A DNA stretch of 64,000 nucleotides, taken from the NCBI RefSeq assembly GCF_015191005.1, contig NZ_CP040442.1:2046001-2110000 (forward strand), read 5' to 3'. The stretch comes from Kaistella flava (ex Peng et al. 2021) (lineage in GTDB: Bacteria > Bacteroidota > Bacteroidia > Flavobacteriales > Weeksellaceae). The translations under genes and the position numbers were made by a program. The notes under the pieces were generated by a model, which saw only the letters and a list, made by a program, of their open reading frames with translations, was not told where the DNA came from and searched no databases. Numbering within the stretch: the first letter of the stretch is position 1; every line of letters begins with the position of its first letter. Positions 63,354 to 64,000 of the stretch are shown here, one piece after another.

Positions 63354-64000
63354 CTATCTCATGATTTTCTTGGTAACCACACTTCCATCCCGTTTGATTT
63401 TCAAAACATAGATTCCGTTGACCAAGTTGCTTGCTTCGATTCGGATTTCTTTATGATCAGGTTTCACCTTGAGCAGCAATCTTCCGGAAGTATCGTACAC
63501 TTCTACTTCAGAAATTACTTTGGTGGAAGATTTCACAATGAAATCATTTCCGTCCCGGTAAACAATTAGAGGATCCTTGGCCGTACTTCCAGTTGCTAAG
63601 ACCAGATCATTTTGATAGACGATCTCAAATCGGCCATCGGTTAAACCTGCATTGGCTGTAAAAGTATAACTTCCTTCCAAGATATTGGTGAGGGTCCCGG
63701 TTTGGTGGTCTTTCAGATAAATGTTTTGTCCATTGTCAAAAATACCTTCTCTTTTATCCAGACTGATGGTGTAGTTACCAGATTCATACTGATTACTTCC
63801 CAGTTGTACTACATCTAAGGTATTGAGGGGATACTGTCTTCCCTGAATCCCTAACCTATTCTGATCTAAAATACTGTAAAATGAATCTGATCCTATGGTC
63901 ATTAAAGGCGCATCGTAATCTAACTCAAAACTATTGGTTGCATGGGGCACGTACCCTATTAATATGGTATTCACATTCAAAGCAGGTGTAGTTAACTTAA
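63354..64000 (-). CDS. T9SS-exported protein, C-terminal part only (5' end cut by window edge)
   Basis: The frame stays open to the window edge, so the gene is truncated at its 5' end and an internal TTG start should not be used. The visible ~215 residues match the last part of the two paralogs upstream: LTTPALNVNTILIGY, GIQGRQYPL, NIYLKDHQTGTL, FTANAGLTDGRFEIVY, then a T9SS type A domain (EVYDTSGRLLLKV, NGIYVLKI, terminal TKKIMR). It is the most diverged of the three. Belongs to the same family of large surface proteins. Confidence 0.85.
   Translation of the reverse strand, partial: KLTTPALNVNTILIGYVPHATNSFELDYDAPLMTIGSDSFYSILDQNRLGIQGRQYPLNTLDVVQLGSNQYESGNYTISLDKREGIFDNGQNIYLKDHQTGTLTNILEGSYTFTANAGLTDGRFEIVYQNDLVLATGSTAKDPLIVYRDGNDFIVKSSTKVISEVEVYDTSGRLLLKVKPDHKEIRIEASNLVNGIYVLKIKRDGSVVTKKIMR

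Noticed and set aside
1..64000. tRNA, rRNA, transposase and integrase genes
   Set aside because: No cloverleaf-like sequence, rRNA segment or transposase-like motif was found by eye in any gap; a dedicated scan could still find something small.

Overview
The window is AT-rich DNA from a member of Bacteroidota, most likely the Weeksellaceae (Chryseobacterium, Kaistella or Epilithonimonas group; inferred from content, not searched). Three things point there: the lpxD, lpxC-fabZ fusion, lpxA, efp order; a porX-type regulator; and several large secreted proteins with type IX secretion (T9SS) C-terminal signals. Candidate promoters match the Bacteroidota form TTG / TAnnTTTG.

Layout. 1-16 kb: a truncated APC permease, an Uup-like ABC-F ATPase, small exported proteins, a GH25 muramidase, a T9SS-exported DGTxxGT-repeat protein, uvrC, an unfamiliar 604-residue FMN-barrel-like protein with clustered cysteines, and hutH. 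16-24 kb: an outer-membrane barrel, sucD, and a tight lipid A operon (two LpxD-type acyltransferases, LpxA, LpxC-FabZ) with efp inside it, then an HD-domain phosphohydrolase. 24-29 kb: porX, an exonuclease III, an RlpA-like protein and rimO. 29-51.5 kb: a minus-strand cell-surface polysaccharide locus of 20 genes. It has nucleotide-sugar genes (rmlABC, gmd, fcl, a PglF/WbpM-like dehydratase, a PglE-like aminotransferase, two further SDR enzymes), a WecA/WbpL-like initiating transferase, four glycosyltransferases, a flippase, an EpsG-like polymerase, a Wza-type export lipoprotein, a Wzc-type tyrosine kinase and an exported glycosidase-like protein. 51.8-64 kb: a small protein with a PID-type C-terminal sorting signal, then two giant T9SS substrates and the tail of a third, separated by a DUF6266 gene and dispersed repeats.

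How it fits together. The lipid A genes and the polysaccharide locus both build the cell envelope. The Wzx/Wzy/Wza/Wzc set implies undecaprenyl-linked repeat units that are flipped, polymerised and exported. PorX is a known regulator of T9SS in relatives, and four T9SS cargo genes lie in this window. The T9SS paralogs share 203 of 210 bases in one segment, which suggests gene conversion.

The most unusual items are the 604-residue cysteine-rich barrel protein, the exported glycosidase-like gene embedded in the polysaccharide operon, the PID-type sorting peptide next to that operon, three miniature inverted-repeat elements in intergenic DNA, and a perfect FNR-type palindrome upstream of the polysaccharide locus. 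No tRNA, rRNA, CRISPR array or transposase was found by eye.
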